Shown in pieces: positions 17,646-27,367 of a stretch of DNA of 64,000 nucleotides (position 1 is the stretch's first letter; each line of letters opens with the position of its first letter). Below the pieces are notes generated by a model that saw only the letters and a program-made list of their open reading frames with translations, was not told where the DNA came from and made no database searches. This stretch comes from Verrucomicrobiota bacterium. GTDB taxonomy: Bacteria > Verrucomicrobiota > Verrucomicrobiia > Opitutales > Opitutaceae. The translations under genes and the position numbers were made by a program. The stretch lies in the NCBI GenBank assembly GCA_014584295.1, contig JACTNC010000051.1, forward strand, positions 1 to 64,000. Direction: 5' to 3'.

Positions 17646-19559
17646 TCAGGTCTCAGCGAGAACCTGACGCACAGCCGCCAGCAGTTCGAGTCCGGTCAGG
17701 GGTCTTGGGAAAAATGACACGCCGTCCATCGTCTTCATCGATTCCCCATCCCCTGCGCAGCCACCGATGGCAATGATTCGAATGTCTGGTCTGACCCCCT
17801 GAATCTGTGACACCAGTTCCGCACGATCGTGATCCGCCATGATGGCATCGGTGAGGACTATCTGCACGTCATGATGCCGGTCGTGGAAGAGTTTGAGAGC
17901 GGCGGCACTGTTCTCGACAACAAGGACCCGGTACCCATGGCTCTCCAGGAAGGTTTGGACGAGGTCGCGACCATCGCTTTGCTCATCAATGAGGAGAATT
18001 GTTTCTCCCCGCCCGTCGGTCGTCCGTACAAAGGGCTTCAAGTCGAGTTCGTCGGCGTCGTCCGGTTGGACCATGGCGGGGAGATGAAGGATAAACTCCG
18101 TACCCATTCCGTGGACACTTTCCACCTGGAGAAATCCTCCGATGCCCTGCACAATTCCCCTGACGGTTGAGAGGTCGGGAAAAGTGTCATTTCCACCAGA
18201 CGAGCCTGCCAGCACCGGCAGACCGGGATCAAGCACGCGGTCCATCAGTTCCGGAGGGATTCCAAAACCCGTGTCTGAAACAGTGATCAGCACATGCGGA
18301 CCCGGTCGGGCTCCTGGCGTTGCTTCCGCGAGGGCAGCATCGACCTGGACATTGCAGGCACGAAAGGTAAGCACACCGGCATCTGCCATCGCATCGCGGG
18401 CATGAAGTCCAAGATTGATCAATACCTGGCTCAACTGTGTCGAATTTGCGGAGATGCTCCAGAGATTCTTCTGGATCACTGTTTCAATGTTCACGCTGTC
18501 CGAGAAAGCCTCCCGGAGCAAACCCACGACCTCCTGGATCAGAAGGTCAGGCTTTACTTCTTGCCGCTCGCTGTCCACGCCCTTGGCATAGGCAAGCACA
18601 TGATTGGTCAAGGAAAGACCGTGGCGGGTACAGGCGTCGATGATTCCGAGAAGATGCCGGAACTCAGCTCCTCTGACACGTCGCTGCAATTGAATGACCG
18701 CGATCAGAATGGGCTTGAGAATTTGGTTTAGGTCCTGGGCTACTCCATCGGCAAATGAACCCATCCCCGCACCCTGCTGGGGTGGCAAGAGACGGCTTTC
18801 GAGCTTCTTGTGATCGGTGATGTCAGTGCTGATGCAGAGGATCGACTTGGGTCGATTCTGTGAATCCCGGATCAGCGTCCATCGGCTCACAATGAAGCGC
18901 GCCGCAGCATTCGGAAGCACAAGGGGAAGTTCACCGCTCCAGAAACCTGTCGTACGAAGCTGGACAAAGGCCTCCGCCAACGCTGTACGATTTTGGAAGC
19001 CAAAAAGCGAGTCCAGAAAAGGGTTGTCGGGATGGTCAATCAGCCCAAACATCTCTTTCGCGCAATCATTGGCATAGGTGATGTGACCATGGCTATCCGT
19101 GATGCAGATCGCATCCCGAGCCTTGTCGATTGCCTCAAGCTGATTGCGGATGAGTTGCGCGGTCCTGGAGCAGTCGCGCCTGTTGCGGGCACCTTCGAGC
19201 GCACCTCGGATCGCAGCGATCAGGCGTTCGGGTCGCTCCTTGAAAACATAGTCGGCCGCACCCTTTTGCAGTGCCTCCACGATGACACCTTCATCAACGG
19301 CGTCGGAGAGATACACCAGAGGAATCTCTGGATCGATGTCCCGAATTCGCGTCAAGACATCCCATTTGTCCAAACTGCCATGGGAGAAATCCGAAAGGAC
19401 GAGGTCGATCGAACGCGTGCGAAGGACTGACGGGAGGTCATCAGGCCTATCAATACGGGTTACCATGCAGCTCGGCCACTCCGTAACCAGAAGATGGCAG
19501 ACAGATTCGGCGTGGGTTGCATTCTGTTCGACGTGAGCGACGCGAAGTGGATGGGACAT
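17646..19559 (-). CDS. Hybrid histidine-kinase-like protein, catalytically degenerate
   Basis: 637 residues: receiver domain (about 5-120, Asp57 and Lys107 present), PAS domain (about 140-250), HisKA-like region (about 262-330), ATPase domain (about 375-495), second receiver (about 518-637). In the expected H-box the sequence is DGVAQDLNQIL where relatives have GVAHDFNNLL, so the phospho-acceptor His is Gln275. The N-box reads NLGLHARDAM where NLxxNARDAM is expected, so the Asn is His386. The G boxes are recognisable (SDTGFGIPPE; HGMGTEF). Receiver 2 keeps Asp571, but its conserved Lys is Arg619 (FFPRPL). No membrane segment, so it is cytoplasmic. It probably acts as a non-catalytic sensor or phosphate sink. 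Confidence 0.85.
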   Translation of the reverse strand: MSHPLRVAHVEQNATHAESVCHLLVTEWPSCMVTRIDRPDDLPSVLRTRSIDLVLSDFSHGSLDKWDVLTRIRDIDPEIPLVYLSDAVDEGVIVEALQKGAADYVFKERPERLIAAIRGALEGARNRRDCSRTAQLIRNQLEAIDKARDAICITDSHGHITYANDCAKEMFGLIDHPDNPFLDSLFGFQNRTALAEAFVQLRTTGFWSGELPLVLPNAAARFIVSRWTLIRDSQNRPKSILCISTDITDHKKLESRLLPPQQGAGMGSFADGVAQDLNQILKPILIAVIQLQRRVRGAEFRHLLGIIDACTRHGLSLTNHVLAYAKGVDSERQEVKPDLLIQEVVGLLREAFSDSVNIETVIQKNLWSISANSTQLSQVLINLGLHARDAMADAGVLTFRACNVQVDAALAEATPGARPGPHVLITVSDTGFGIPPELMDRVLDPGLPVLAGSSGGNDTFPDLSTVRGIVQGIGGFLQVESVHGMGTEFILHLPAMVQPDDADELDLKPFVRTTDGRGETILLIDEQSDGRDLVQTFLESHGYRVLVVENSAAALKLFHDRHHDVQIVLTDAIMADHDRAELVSQIQGVRPDIRIIAIGGCAGDGESMKTMDGVSFFPRPLTGLELLAAVRQVLAET

Positions 19560-20308
19560 CAGGATTCAAATCACTGCATCGGAATCGGCGACGGCATGAG
19601 TGCGGCCGCCTTTGCCGGATGATTCGAAAAGAGTAGGGACATTGCCCGGCATGCGGTTGACAATCGTGCGGCAATGATCCGCATCGCAAATCCATGCAGC
19701 GCGATCCCGTCGTTTTAACGCGGATTTTACGGCGCGAGGTGCGTAGCGGTGATTGACACCGCCTCCAACGGCGGTCTGTCGCTGAACTGTCACCAGTGGG
19801 ATTTTTCGATTCAAGAGGCCACAACGCTTCGCCAGTGGGTGTCCAAGGCTAGAAGGCTCACAAGCGCCACACAAGACAGCTCTCATTGCGCGTTTCAGAC
19901 CTTGGGCTTCATTGTTCTCCCAAGTTTTCTGTGTGAAGCAGATGAGCTCCGGTAAAATGCCGGGCTCACTTCGCCCCGCTGGTGAAATACCTGGGCTATG
20001 ATCGGACGAGCTAGCCTGCTGGGAAGAGCATTTTGAATCGAAGACGTCATTATCGCCCTCAACGACATCGCTTATTGCGAGCCGCATTCCGTCGAGCCGG
20101 AGGACATCCGCCTGGATCGGGTGTATGGCGCGACTGAATCCTGCGTAGGCTGGACTTTCCCAGAAGCACCGTCGCTTTCAATGTCGCCTTCGACAACGGA
20201 AACTCGTAGGAGGGAAAGAGCAGTCTCGGCCATCCTCACCGTTGACGCATACACCAGCGAGCCCACCTGGCGTACCAAGAATGTTTGTCTGCAAGGTCGA
20301 GGCAGGCC
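19560..20308. other. Long stretch without a supportable gene
   Basis: No reading frame here has convincing protein-like features. The longest (19566-20087, minus) has a serine- and cysteine-rich composition unlike its neighbours and no recognisable family. A short hairpin-forming segment (ACCGCC...GGCGGT near 19760-19775) is present. The stretch could be decayed coding DNA or a long intergenic repeat of this genome. Confidence 0.5.
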
Positions 20309-21250
20309 ATGTTCCTGTCGATGCCCTCGGACAGATCTCTGGTGCTCCTCATCCGCCTTGGCGCGTTCCTCTGCTTCGCCGGGTGGACATGGCAGCATCT
20401 TTATTGGGAGGCCCCCTATGGAATCCTGCTTTGGCACGACACGACCTACGCATACGCCAGTCGTTGGGGCATCAGCTGGGAGGAGTTTGTGGGTACGGGC
20501 GCGGCTGATGGCTTCGTGCAGAAGTGGGTTTCCCGAGTCGGCTGGCTCTATCTTGCGTGCGCCATCCTCAGTCTCACGGTACGCAAGGGGGCATGGATCC
20601 AGATGGCCGCTCTTGTGGGCGGCAGCGGCCTCCTGAGCATACTCGCCTATACCAAGTACCTCGCCGCGAATAGCCAGCCGCCGATGTTTTTCGAGCATGG
20701 CGGCCAGGTGCTCATCCCTTTGCTCCTCGTCCTAGCCATCGCCGTCGGCGTCCGCCACCGCATCACTGTCGGCACCGCGATCGTTGCCGTGATCCTGACC
20801 TTTGCCGGGCATGGCAGCTATGCGCTGGGCATCTGGCCCACACCCGCAGGTTTCCACGCCATGACTGCAGTCATTCTCAAGACAGAGTATCAGACCACCC
20901 GGGCTTTCCTCCATGTTGCCGGCTTGCTTGATTTTTTCGTCTGCCTCGGGATTCTTGTTCCGGCCATCCGTCGCCAGTCCGCGCTCTACGCCGCGATCTG
21001 GGGACTCCTGACCTCCTTTGCCCGACCGGTCGCCGGCATGTCCCTCGGTCTGCGGTTCTGGGGGGCTGACCATTTTATCCATGAGGCCTTGTTGCGCGCA
21101 CCGCATTGCCTTGTGCCGCTCTACCTTTTCCTTCTGTGGTATCGACCGCGACAGGCCGGAAGTCATGAATCTGACTTCGCAACGATGCCTTCCGCTGACT
21201 CCACTCTATTGCCGATAAACCCTGCTTCTGCAAACGGACAAACCCGATGA
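20309..21250 (+). CDS. Polytopic membrane protein of unknown function
   Basis: About 313 residues from the ATG at 20309; a TTG at 20285 and an ATG at 20321 are alternatives. Eight or nine hydrophobic helices are visible, for example [50 protein letters not shown] and [17 protein letters not shown]. Conserved-looking polar residues sit inside helices ([32 protein letters not shown]), which hints at metal or ligand binding. I do not recognise the family. Its stop overlaps the start of the PhoD-like gene by 4 nt (ATGA), so the two are translationally coupled and probably act together at the cell envelope. Confidence 0.65.
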   Translation: MFLSMPSDRSLVLLIRLGAFLCFAGWTWQHLYWEAPYGILLWHDTTYAYASRWGISWEEFVGTGAADGFVQKWVSRVGWLYLACAILSLTVRKGAWIQMAALVGGSGLLSILAYTKYLAANSQPPMFFEHGGQVLIPLLLVLAIAVGVRHRITVGTAIVAVILTFAGHGSYALGIWPTPAGFHAMTAVILKTEYQTTRAFLHVAGLLDFFVCLGILVPAIRRQSALYAAIWGLLTSFARPVAGMSLGLRFWGADHFIHEALLRAPHCLVPLYLFLLWYRPRQAGSHESDFATMPSADSTLLPINPASANGQTR

Positions 21251-23088
21251 ACCTCCGATCGATTCTTACCCTCTCCTGCGCCGCGTTTGCCATTTGCCAT
21301 GGAACCGCCGCCCAGTCGGACGCCAAGCGGAAGGATGGACGGGCGCTCCTGTCCATTCCCGAAGTGGCCAGCAAGGACGTCATCTGTTTCGCCCTCTACA
21401 CGGTCCACGACAGGACGCTCAAGCTGACCGCCCAGCTTTATCCCCTCCCGAAGGATGCCCCGCGAACCCTCCGTCTTGAAATAGAAAGAAGCGGTCGGTG
21501 GATCGAGGTGGCGCGAGCGACCGTGATTGAGCAAGGCTGGACCGCTCCTTTTCGTGTCGCCAACTGGGACGACTCAAAGACCCAGCGCTATCGCGTCGCG
21601 CACGGCTCCGCTGCCACCTACGAAGGCACCATCCGCAGGAATCCGGTCGACAAGGACGAAATCATCGTGGCCGGGTTCACCGGCAATTCCATCAATCCGG
21701 CTCATGGCGGCGATATCTCCCGGCAGGACATCATCGACAACGTCAAGAAGATCGATGCAGACGTGCTCTTCTTCTCAGGTGATCAGGTTTACGACCATAC
21801 CAGGCATTACGCCGCCTGGCTGAAGTTCGGACGCGATTTCGGAGAAATCATCAAGGACCGACCGACTCTCACCCTGCCGGATGATCATGATGTCGGCCAG
21901 CCGAACCTCTGGGGTGAAAGCGGCAAGATTTCGACGCTGCCTGGTGCGGCTGACGGCGGCTACGCCCAGCCTGCCGCCTATGTGAGGGAGGTCGAACGTG
22001 CGCAGACCAGCCATTTCCCCGACCCGGCGGATCCCCACAAGGTCGGCCAGGACATCGATGTGTGGTTCACCAACCTCAATTGGGGTCGGATCGACTTCGC
22101 CGTGCTCGAGGACCGCAAGTTCAAGACCGGACCGGCAGGCCGGGTTCCCAAGCAGGGCCCGCGGCCCGATCACATTCAGAACCCCGACTACATCCCGGCC
22201 AGCGTGGATGTCGAAGGGGCCGTTCTTCTCGGCAAACGCCAGCTCGCCTTCGTGGACAAATGGACCCAGGACTGGCGTCACGCCGACATGAAGGTGGCCC
22301 TCTCGCAGACGATCTTCTGCGGTGGCGCCCATATCCATGGCAGCGCCAATGGGCGGCTTCATGCGGACATGGATTCCAACGGTTGGCCGCAGACCGGTCG
22401 CAATCAGGCGCTTCGGGCCCTGCGCAAGGGCTTCGCTTTTCATTACGCGGGCGACCAGCACATCGCGACCCTCTTCCACCATGGCATCGACGAATACCGC
22501 GATGCCATCTGGTCATTTTGCGTACCTTCGATCGCCAATCTCTACCTTCGCTGGTGGGAACCGCTCGCGCCGGGGCAAAACCGTGAACCTGGCGCTCCCG
22601 AATACACCGGCGACCACCTCGACGGCTTCGGCAACAAGGTCACCAACTACGCGGCCGCAAACCCCGAAAAGCAGCCCGGCGGCAACCTTCTCAACACGCG
22701 TGCAGCCGGCTTTGGTGTCGTGCGCTTCAACAAGAAAACGCGCGAGATCACCATGGAGTGCTGGCCCCGCAACGTGGACATCACCAATCCTTCCAGCAGG
22801 CAATATCCTGGCTGGCCCCGCACCATTTCCCAGTTCGACAACTACAACCCTCCATCCTGGGGAAGGCTCGGCGAGTTGAGGTTTGATGTCGAAAATCCTG
22901 TGGTCCAACTGGTCGATGCCGCGACTGGCGAGATCCTCTACACGGTTCGGGCCAGAGGAAGGACGTTCACTCCCGCCGCCCCCAAGGGCGGGAAATTCGT
23001 CATCAATGCCGGCGCCAATGCTCCCGACCGCCTGATCGCCCGCGATGCAAGCGTCGGCGACGATTCGAGGACGGTCTCCCTCCGCTGA
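21247..23088 (+). CDS. PhoD-like secreted metallophosphatase
   Basis: 613 residues with a signal peptide (about 1-22, ILTLSCAAFAICHGTAAQ). The catalytic part follows calcineurin/PhoD logic: VAGFTGNSIN opens the sheet, LFFSGDQVYDHTRHY supplies GDQ-Y metal ligands, LTLPDDHDVGQPN gives the DDHD metal site, and the late AGDQHIATLFHHG supplies the GDxH ligands. The N-terminal 100 residues form a beta domain that may be the PhoD_N-like part. The C-terminus is another beta domain. A phosphomonoester or phosphodiester substrate is expected in the periplasm. It is coupled by a 4-nt overlap to the upstream membrane protein. Confidence 0.85.
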   Translation: MNLRSILTLSCAAFAICHGTAAQSDAKRKDGRALLSIPEVASKDVICFALYTVHDRTLKLTAQLYPLPKDAPRTLRLEIERSGRWIEVARATVIEQGWTAPFRVANWDDSKTQRYRVAHGSAATYEGTIRRNPVDKDEIIVAGFTGNSINPAHGGDISRQDIIDNVKKIDADVLFFSGDQVYDHTRHYAAWLKFGRDFGEIIKDRPTLTLPDDHDVGQPNLWGESGKISTLPGAADGGYAQPAAYVREVERAQTSHFPDPADPHKVGQDIDVWFTNLNWGRIDFAVLEDRKFKTGPAGRVPKQGPRPDHIQNPDYIPASVDVEGAVLLGKRQLAFVDKWTQDWRHADMKVALSQTIFCGGAHIHGSANGRLHADMDSNGWPQTGRNQALRALRKGFAFHYAGDQHIATLFHHGIDEYRDAIWSFCVPSIANLYLRWWEPLAPGQNREPGAPEYTGDHLDGFGNKVTNYAAANPEKQPGGNLLNTRAAGFGVVRFNKKTREITMECWPRNVDITNPSSRQYPGWPRTISQFDNYNPPSWGRLGELRFDVENPVVQLVDAATGEILYTVRARGRTFTPAAPKGGKFVINAGANAPDRLIARDASVGDDSRTVSLR

Positions 23089-23107
23089 GGCCCCGCCCAC
23101 ACCGTGG

Positions 23108-25660
23108 TCAGTTCACGTACATCGCCTCGTTTGCCTGGAAAAGTGCGTGGGCGAGCTTGGTCCATGCATCCATGGGGCCGCCGGAAGCGATTGTGGTTCC
23201 CATGGGTTGACGGTCTGCATTCTTTTTTCCTCCCGCCGTGGCTTGCCGCTGGGCGAGTCTTTCCTCCCGACGCCTTTCCATGGGTGACTTTCTGCGTGCA
23301 GTCTCCTTCGCTTCAAGTTCGGTTCCGTTTGGATTTGCGTGCACGTAGGAAAGGGCCAGTGAAACCTCCTGATCGGTCGGATCTCGCTGGAAGATGGCCA
23401 GGTAGAGTGCGCGGACTCGCGATGCATCTGACGCCAGGTCGGAGAACGACGGCTGATGAGTGAGCCTGCGGGCGGTTTCGATGACCAGGGGGCTGTTCAT
23501 GAGGAACAACGCCTGTTGTGGCACGGTGGTGTTGAAACGCCTCCCGGACGGTGTATCCGGATTGGGATAGTCAAACTGGGTAAGCAGTTCGGGTGGATTG
23601 CGGCGATCGATGAAGAAATAGATCGCACGTCTGTGGCCGAATCCATCGCTTGAAGGAATCACCGATCTTCCACCAAGCTGGGGGTCCATCGTTCCGGCGA
23701 TCGAGAGCAGGGCGTCATACATCTGGTCAAAGTCGAGTCTGCGAAGGTTTGAACGCCACAGGAGATGGTTGTCGGGATCCGCGGACATGCCTGCGTCGTT
23801 GGCAAGGCTTTGCTGCTGGTACGTGCTGCTCAGCACCATTGAGCGATGGAGTTTCTTTATCGAACCCCCGCCTTCGAGAAATGTAGCCGCAAGCCAATCA
23901 AGCAGCTCCGGATGGGTGGGTATGCCACCCATGTTTCCCAAATCGTCAGGTGTCGCGATCAGCCCGACGCCGAAATGCTGCTGCCAGATTCGGTTGACGA
24001 GCACACGGGCGGAAATCGGATTCCTTGGATCGGCAATGGCCTTTGCGAGCTCCAATCGACCTGAGCCCGTGCGCCAGACCTCACGTTTCTTCGGATCCGG
24101 AGAAAGGATTTCCAGAAACCGGCGCGGCACGCTGGCGCCTGTGTTTTCCGGTTCGCCGCGAACCAGAATGTGATAGTCCTTCGGCTTGGATACATCCATC
24201 AGCACATGGGCCCGGGCGGGCGCACCTGGGTGTGTGAATTCCAGCGTGGCGATTTCTCGTTGAAGCGCGCCTTCGGCTCGAACCAGCTCGCGGCGCTTTT
24301 GCGGATTGCGTTCCCGGTTGCGTCGCATTTCCACCGCCTGCACCTGCAGTTCGGCGCCGCGCTTCTTCAATGCCTCGGCCTTTGCCACGTAGTCGACCAG
24401 TTCGGGCGTTTTCCGGACCATCGTCTGCAGCGTGGGTTCCTGGAAGACTGAGCCGGGTTCCTGCGTGTTGGCGAAGACTCCGTAGAGTGAATAGTAGTCC
24501 GCCGTGGGAATAGGATCGAACTTGTGATCATGGCAGCGCGCGCAGGAAACCGTCAGGCCCAGAAAGGCCTTTGATGTGACGTCGATACGATCGTCGATGA
24601 TGTCGTTCCTGCGACCGTTATGCTGGTTGCCGAGGGTGAGAAAGCCGAGCGCGGCGAGAGTGCTCTGGTCCTGTGGTGGGGGTTGCTTCTTTTCCTTGGC
24701 CTTGGCAACCGCGTTCTTGAGGACGATATCCGCCGCGAGTTGCTCGGTCACGAATTGGGCGTACGGTTTGTCTGCGTTGAAGGATGCGATGAGGTAGTCG
24801 CGGTAGGTCCAGGCATACGGATACCGCACGTCATCCCTGCGAGGCGGATCGCCCTTGGTGTCGGAATAGCGTGCCACATCCATCCAGTAGCGCGCCCAGC
24901 GCTCGCCATAGTGTGGGGAAGCCAGCAGGCGATCAACCACCTTGGCGAAGGCGTCGGGTGAATTATCCTTCAGAAAATCCTGGATCTCCGCCTCGGTCGG
25001 CGGCAAGCCGACCAGATCAAAGGAAACGCGACGGATCAGGGTGCGCTTGTCGGCAATCGGATTCGGCTTCAGGCCAGTCTCGTTCAGGCGGCGATACACA
25101 AAGGCGTCGACGGGAGATTGTATCCAGGCATTGGATTCGATCGCAGGCACGTCCGGCTTCTTCAGGGGCTGGAACGCCCAGTGGTTTCGGCCTACACCGC
25201 CATAGCGTGATCCACCCGCCGCGGGGACACGCGGATCGGGCGCGCCTCGTTTCACCCACTCCTCAAGGTCCGCGATCTGTGCATCGGTCAGCTTGCCTCC
25301 CTGAGACTTTGGCGGCATGCGCAGATCCTCATCCTCCCCCGTGTAGCGAATGGCCTGAATCAGCAGACTCTCATCGGGCTTTCCGGCCACAATCACAGGT
25401 CCCGAGTTGCCTCCCTCAAGCACCGCAGCGCGGCTGTCCAGCAGGAGTCCGCCTCTGATCTTGTCAGAGGAGTGACTGTGACACTTGAAACACTTCTCAG
25501 TCAGAATGGGTCGGATCCTGGCTTCAAAAAACGCGGAATCCGCTGCGGAAATCTTGGGTTCAGGAGACGCGGCACCGTGGATGTGGACGGGTGAAACCAA
25601 GATGCCGCCACAAACGATCCACGCGGATAGCGCCGGGAAACGAGAGGTCATGGAAGGCAT
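23108..25660 (-). CDS. Planctomycete-type cytochrome c protein (PSCyt1-DUF1549-DUF1553)
   Basis: 850 residues with a signal peptide (about 1-30; SAWIVCGGILVSPVHIHG). The PSCyt1 domain carries the haem motif CFKCH near residue 57 and LLLDSRAAVLEGG downstream, a known signature of this family. DUF1549 follows (FVYRRLNETGLKPNPIADK, RVSFDLVGLPPT, RYWMDVARYSDTKGD) with a second CxxCH, CARCHDHKFDPIP. DUF1553 at the C-terminus has PRNPISARVLVNRIWQQHFG, TPDDLGNMG and LNTTV-like FNTTVPQQALFLMNSP. The protein is expected in the periplasm. It sits 23 bp from a DUF1501 gene and is almost always paired with one. The molecular role is unproven; degradation of sulfated or complex polysaccharides has been proposed for such pairs. 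Confidence 0.93.
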   Translation of the reverse strand: MPSMTSRFPALSAWIVCGGILVSPVHIHGAASPEPKISAADSAFFEARIRPILTEKCFKCHSHSSDKIRGGLLLDSRAAVLEGGNSGPVIVAGKPDESLLIQAIRYTGEDEDLRMPPKSQGGKLTDAQIADLEEWVKRGAPDPRVPAAGGSRYGGVGRNHWAFQPLKKPDVPAIESNAWIQSPVDAFVYRRLNETGLKPNPIADKRTLIRRVSFDLVGLPPTEAEIQDFLKDNSPDAFAKVVDRLLASPHYGERWARYWMDVARYSDTKGDPPRRDDVRYPYAWTYRDYLIASFNADKPYAQFVTEQLAADIVLKNAVAKAKEKKQPPPQDQSTLAALGFLTLGNQHNGRRNDIIDDRIDVTSKAFLGLTVSCARCHDHKFDPIPTADYYSLYGVFANTQEPGSVFQEPTLQTMVRKTPELVDYVAKAEALKKRGAELQVQAVEMRRNRERNPQKRRELVRAEGALQREIATLEFTHPGAPARAHVLMDVSKPKDYHILVRGEPENTGASVPRRFLEILSPDPKKREVWRTGSGRLELAKAIADPRNPISARVLVNRIWQQHFGVGLIATPDDLGNMGGIPTHPELLDWLAATFLEGGGSIKKLHRSMVLSSTYQQQSLANDAGMSADPDNHLLWRSNLRRLDFDQMYDALLSIAGTMDPQLGGRSVIPSSDGFGHRRAIYFFIDRRNPPELLTQFDYPNPDTPSGRRFNTTVPQQALFLMNSPLVIETARRLTHQPSFSDLASDASRVRALYLAIFQRDPTDQEVSLALSYVHANPNGTELEAKETARRKSPMERRREERLAQRQATAGGKKNADRQPMGTTIASGGPMDAWTKLAHALFQANEAMYVN

Positions 25661-25683
25661 GAGGGATGGGGCACTGGGCAGGT

Positions 25684-27138
25684 TCAGGCGAGGATGCCCT
25701 TGACGACGTTTCCAGCGACGTCCGTGAGACGGAAGTCGCGTCCATTGTAGCGGTATGTCAGCCGGGTATGATCAAAGCCCAGGCAATGAAGTATGGTGGC
25801 ATGAAGGTCATGAACATGGACCTTGTCGTTGATCGCGGCGGCACCGAAATCATCGGTGATTCCATGCACGATGCCACCCTTCACTCCGCCGCCGGCCATG
25901 ACGATGCTGAACGCCTTTGCGTTGTGATCCCGGCCCGGGTTTTCGCCGCCATTGCGATCGCGCGTCGGTTTGCGCCCGAATTCCCCGCCCCAGATCACCA
26001 GCGTGGAATCCAGCAGTCCGCGACGCTTCAGATCGGTGATGAGAGCGGCCAGGGGCTGATCGATTTCCTCCGCCTTTTGCGTGATGCGTTCCTCGAGGTC
26101 CTGATGGTGGTCCCATCCGTCATGCCAGACCTGCACGAAGCGCACACCGCGTTCGACCAGGCGCCGTGCAATCAGCAGCTGTTTTCCCTGTTGGGTGTTT
26201 CCATACGCGGCGCGCACGTCGGCGGGCTCCTTTGAGATATCAAACACATCGGTCGCCTCCGTCTGCATGCGAAAGGCGATCTCATAGGTCTCCAATCTCG
26301 ATTCCAGCGCCGCTTCGCTGGCAAGGGTCTTGGAATGAATCTCATTGAGCTGATGAACAAAGTCCAGCTGCCGACGCTGTTCGGATTTCGACAGGTAGGC
26401 GTTGCGGATGTTTTGAATCATCTGCTGAACGGTCTGCGCGGTGGTGTTGACACTGGTACCTTGATAAACACCCGGCAGGAATGCTGAGCCGTAGGTAGTG
26501 GCGCCGCCCACGGGGATGCGACTCCCGCGCAGGGAAATGAAACCGGGCAGATTCTGATTCTCGGTGCCAAGCCCATAGACGACCCAGGAGCCAAGGCTTG
26601 GCTTGGTGATGCGCACCGAGCCGGTGTTCATGAAAACCGTCGCCACGTCATGGGCCGGGATGTCGGTGTACATCGAACGCACCACGGCAAGGTCGTCTAC
26701 GTGCTGCGCGGTCTTCGCAAACAGATCGCTGACCTCCGTTCCGCTCTTGCCATACTTGCGGAACGCGAATGGGGAACCCATGGCGACTCCCCCATCGGAA
26801 CCGATCGAACGACCATCCCGCTTGTTCAGTTCGATCTTCGGGTCCCACGTGTCGACGTGGGAGGGCGCACCCTGTGCGAAAATGTGGATGACCGCCTTTG
26901 CCTTTCCGGGAAAATGCGGGGCCTTGGGGAGAAGTGGTCCACCCACGGTACCGGGTGACGACGCGGCCGCGGATATTCCCGATGGGTCGAGGAGCGTTGC
27001 CAGGCTCAAGGCGCCCATGCCCAGGCCCATGCGACTCAGAAACTGGCGGCGGCTTAGAAGGTAGTCTTCAAGCTGGGTGGAGACGCCTGTGCAGCATACA
27101 TGGGAGTGTGGGACATCCGATTCGACTCTACGGGGCAT
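25684..27138 (-). CDS. DUF1501 protein, Tat-exported
   Basis: 484 residues from the ATG at 27138; a GTG at 27174 is in frame upstream. A twin-arginine signal SRRQFLSRMGLGMGALSLATLL lies near the N-terminus (RR about residue 30 here), so a folded protein crosses by Tat. The body belongs to the alkaline-phosphatase/sulfatase-like DUF1501 family: IHIFAQGAPSHVDTWDPK, MYTDIPAHD, NQNLPGFISLRG, GGEFGRKPTRDRNGG and GRDHNAKAFS are the usual conserved blocks. Metal-ligand positions (DTWD, HN) are present. It is co-transcribed with the DUF1549/DUF1553 cytochrome gene, 23 bp downstream. Substrate unknown. Confidence 0.93.
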   Translation of the reverse strand: MPRRVESDVPHSHVCCTGVSTQLEDYLLSRRQFLSRMGLGMGALSLATLLDPSGISAAASSPGTVGGPLLPKAPHFPGKAKAVIHIFAQGAPSHVDTWDPKIELNKRDGRSIGSDGGVAMGSPFAFRKYGKSGTEVSDLFAKTAQHVDDLAVVRSMYTDIPAHDVATVFMNTGSVRITKPSLGSWVVYGLGTENQNLPGFISLRGSRIPVGGATTYGSAFLPGVYQGTSVNTTAQTVQQMIQNIRNAYLSKSEQRRQLDFVHQLNEIHSKTLASEAALESRLETYEIAFRMQTEATDVFDISKEPADVRAAYGNTQQGKQLLIARRLVERGVRFVQVWHDGWDHHQDLEERITQKAEEIDQPLAALITDLKRRGLLDSTLVIWGGEFGRKPTRDRNGGENPGRDHNAKAFSIVMAGGGVKGGIVHGITDDFGAAAINDKVHVHDLHATILHCLGFDHTRLTYRYNGRDFRLTDVAGNVVKGILA

Positions 27139-27367
27139 GGTCTGTGAAGGAGTTCGACTGGCAATTTGAGACACATGAGGTCATGTGGAGTCTTGTACCT
27201 TGAAGGCAAAGGCCGATAGGGCAGTGCAGAAGATGACTGATTTCACGGAGGCAGGCAATCCGGCGTTTCAAGGCCTTTCCTCTCTGTTTGCGGGGGGCTT
27301 TTCGATTGGGGTTGGAATTCCGGGAAAATCTTGTGCGGGTGCGGTGGTTGGTTGGAAATGATCTCCG

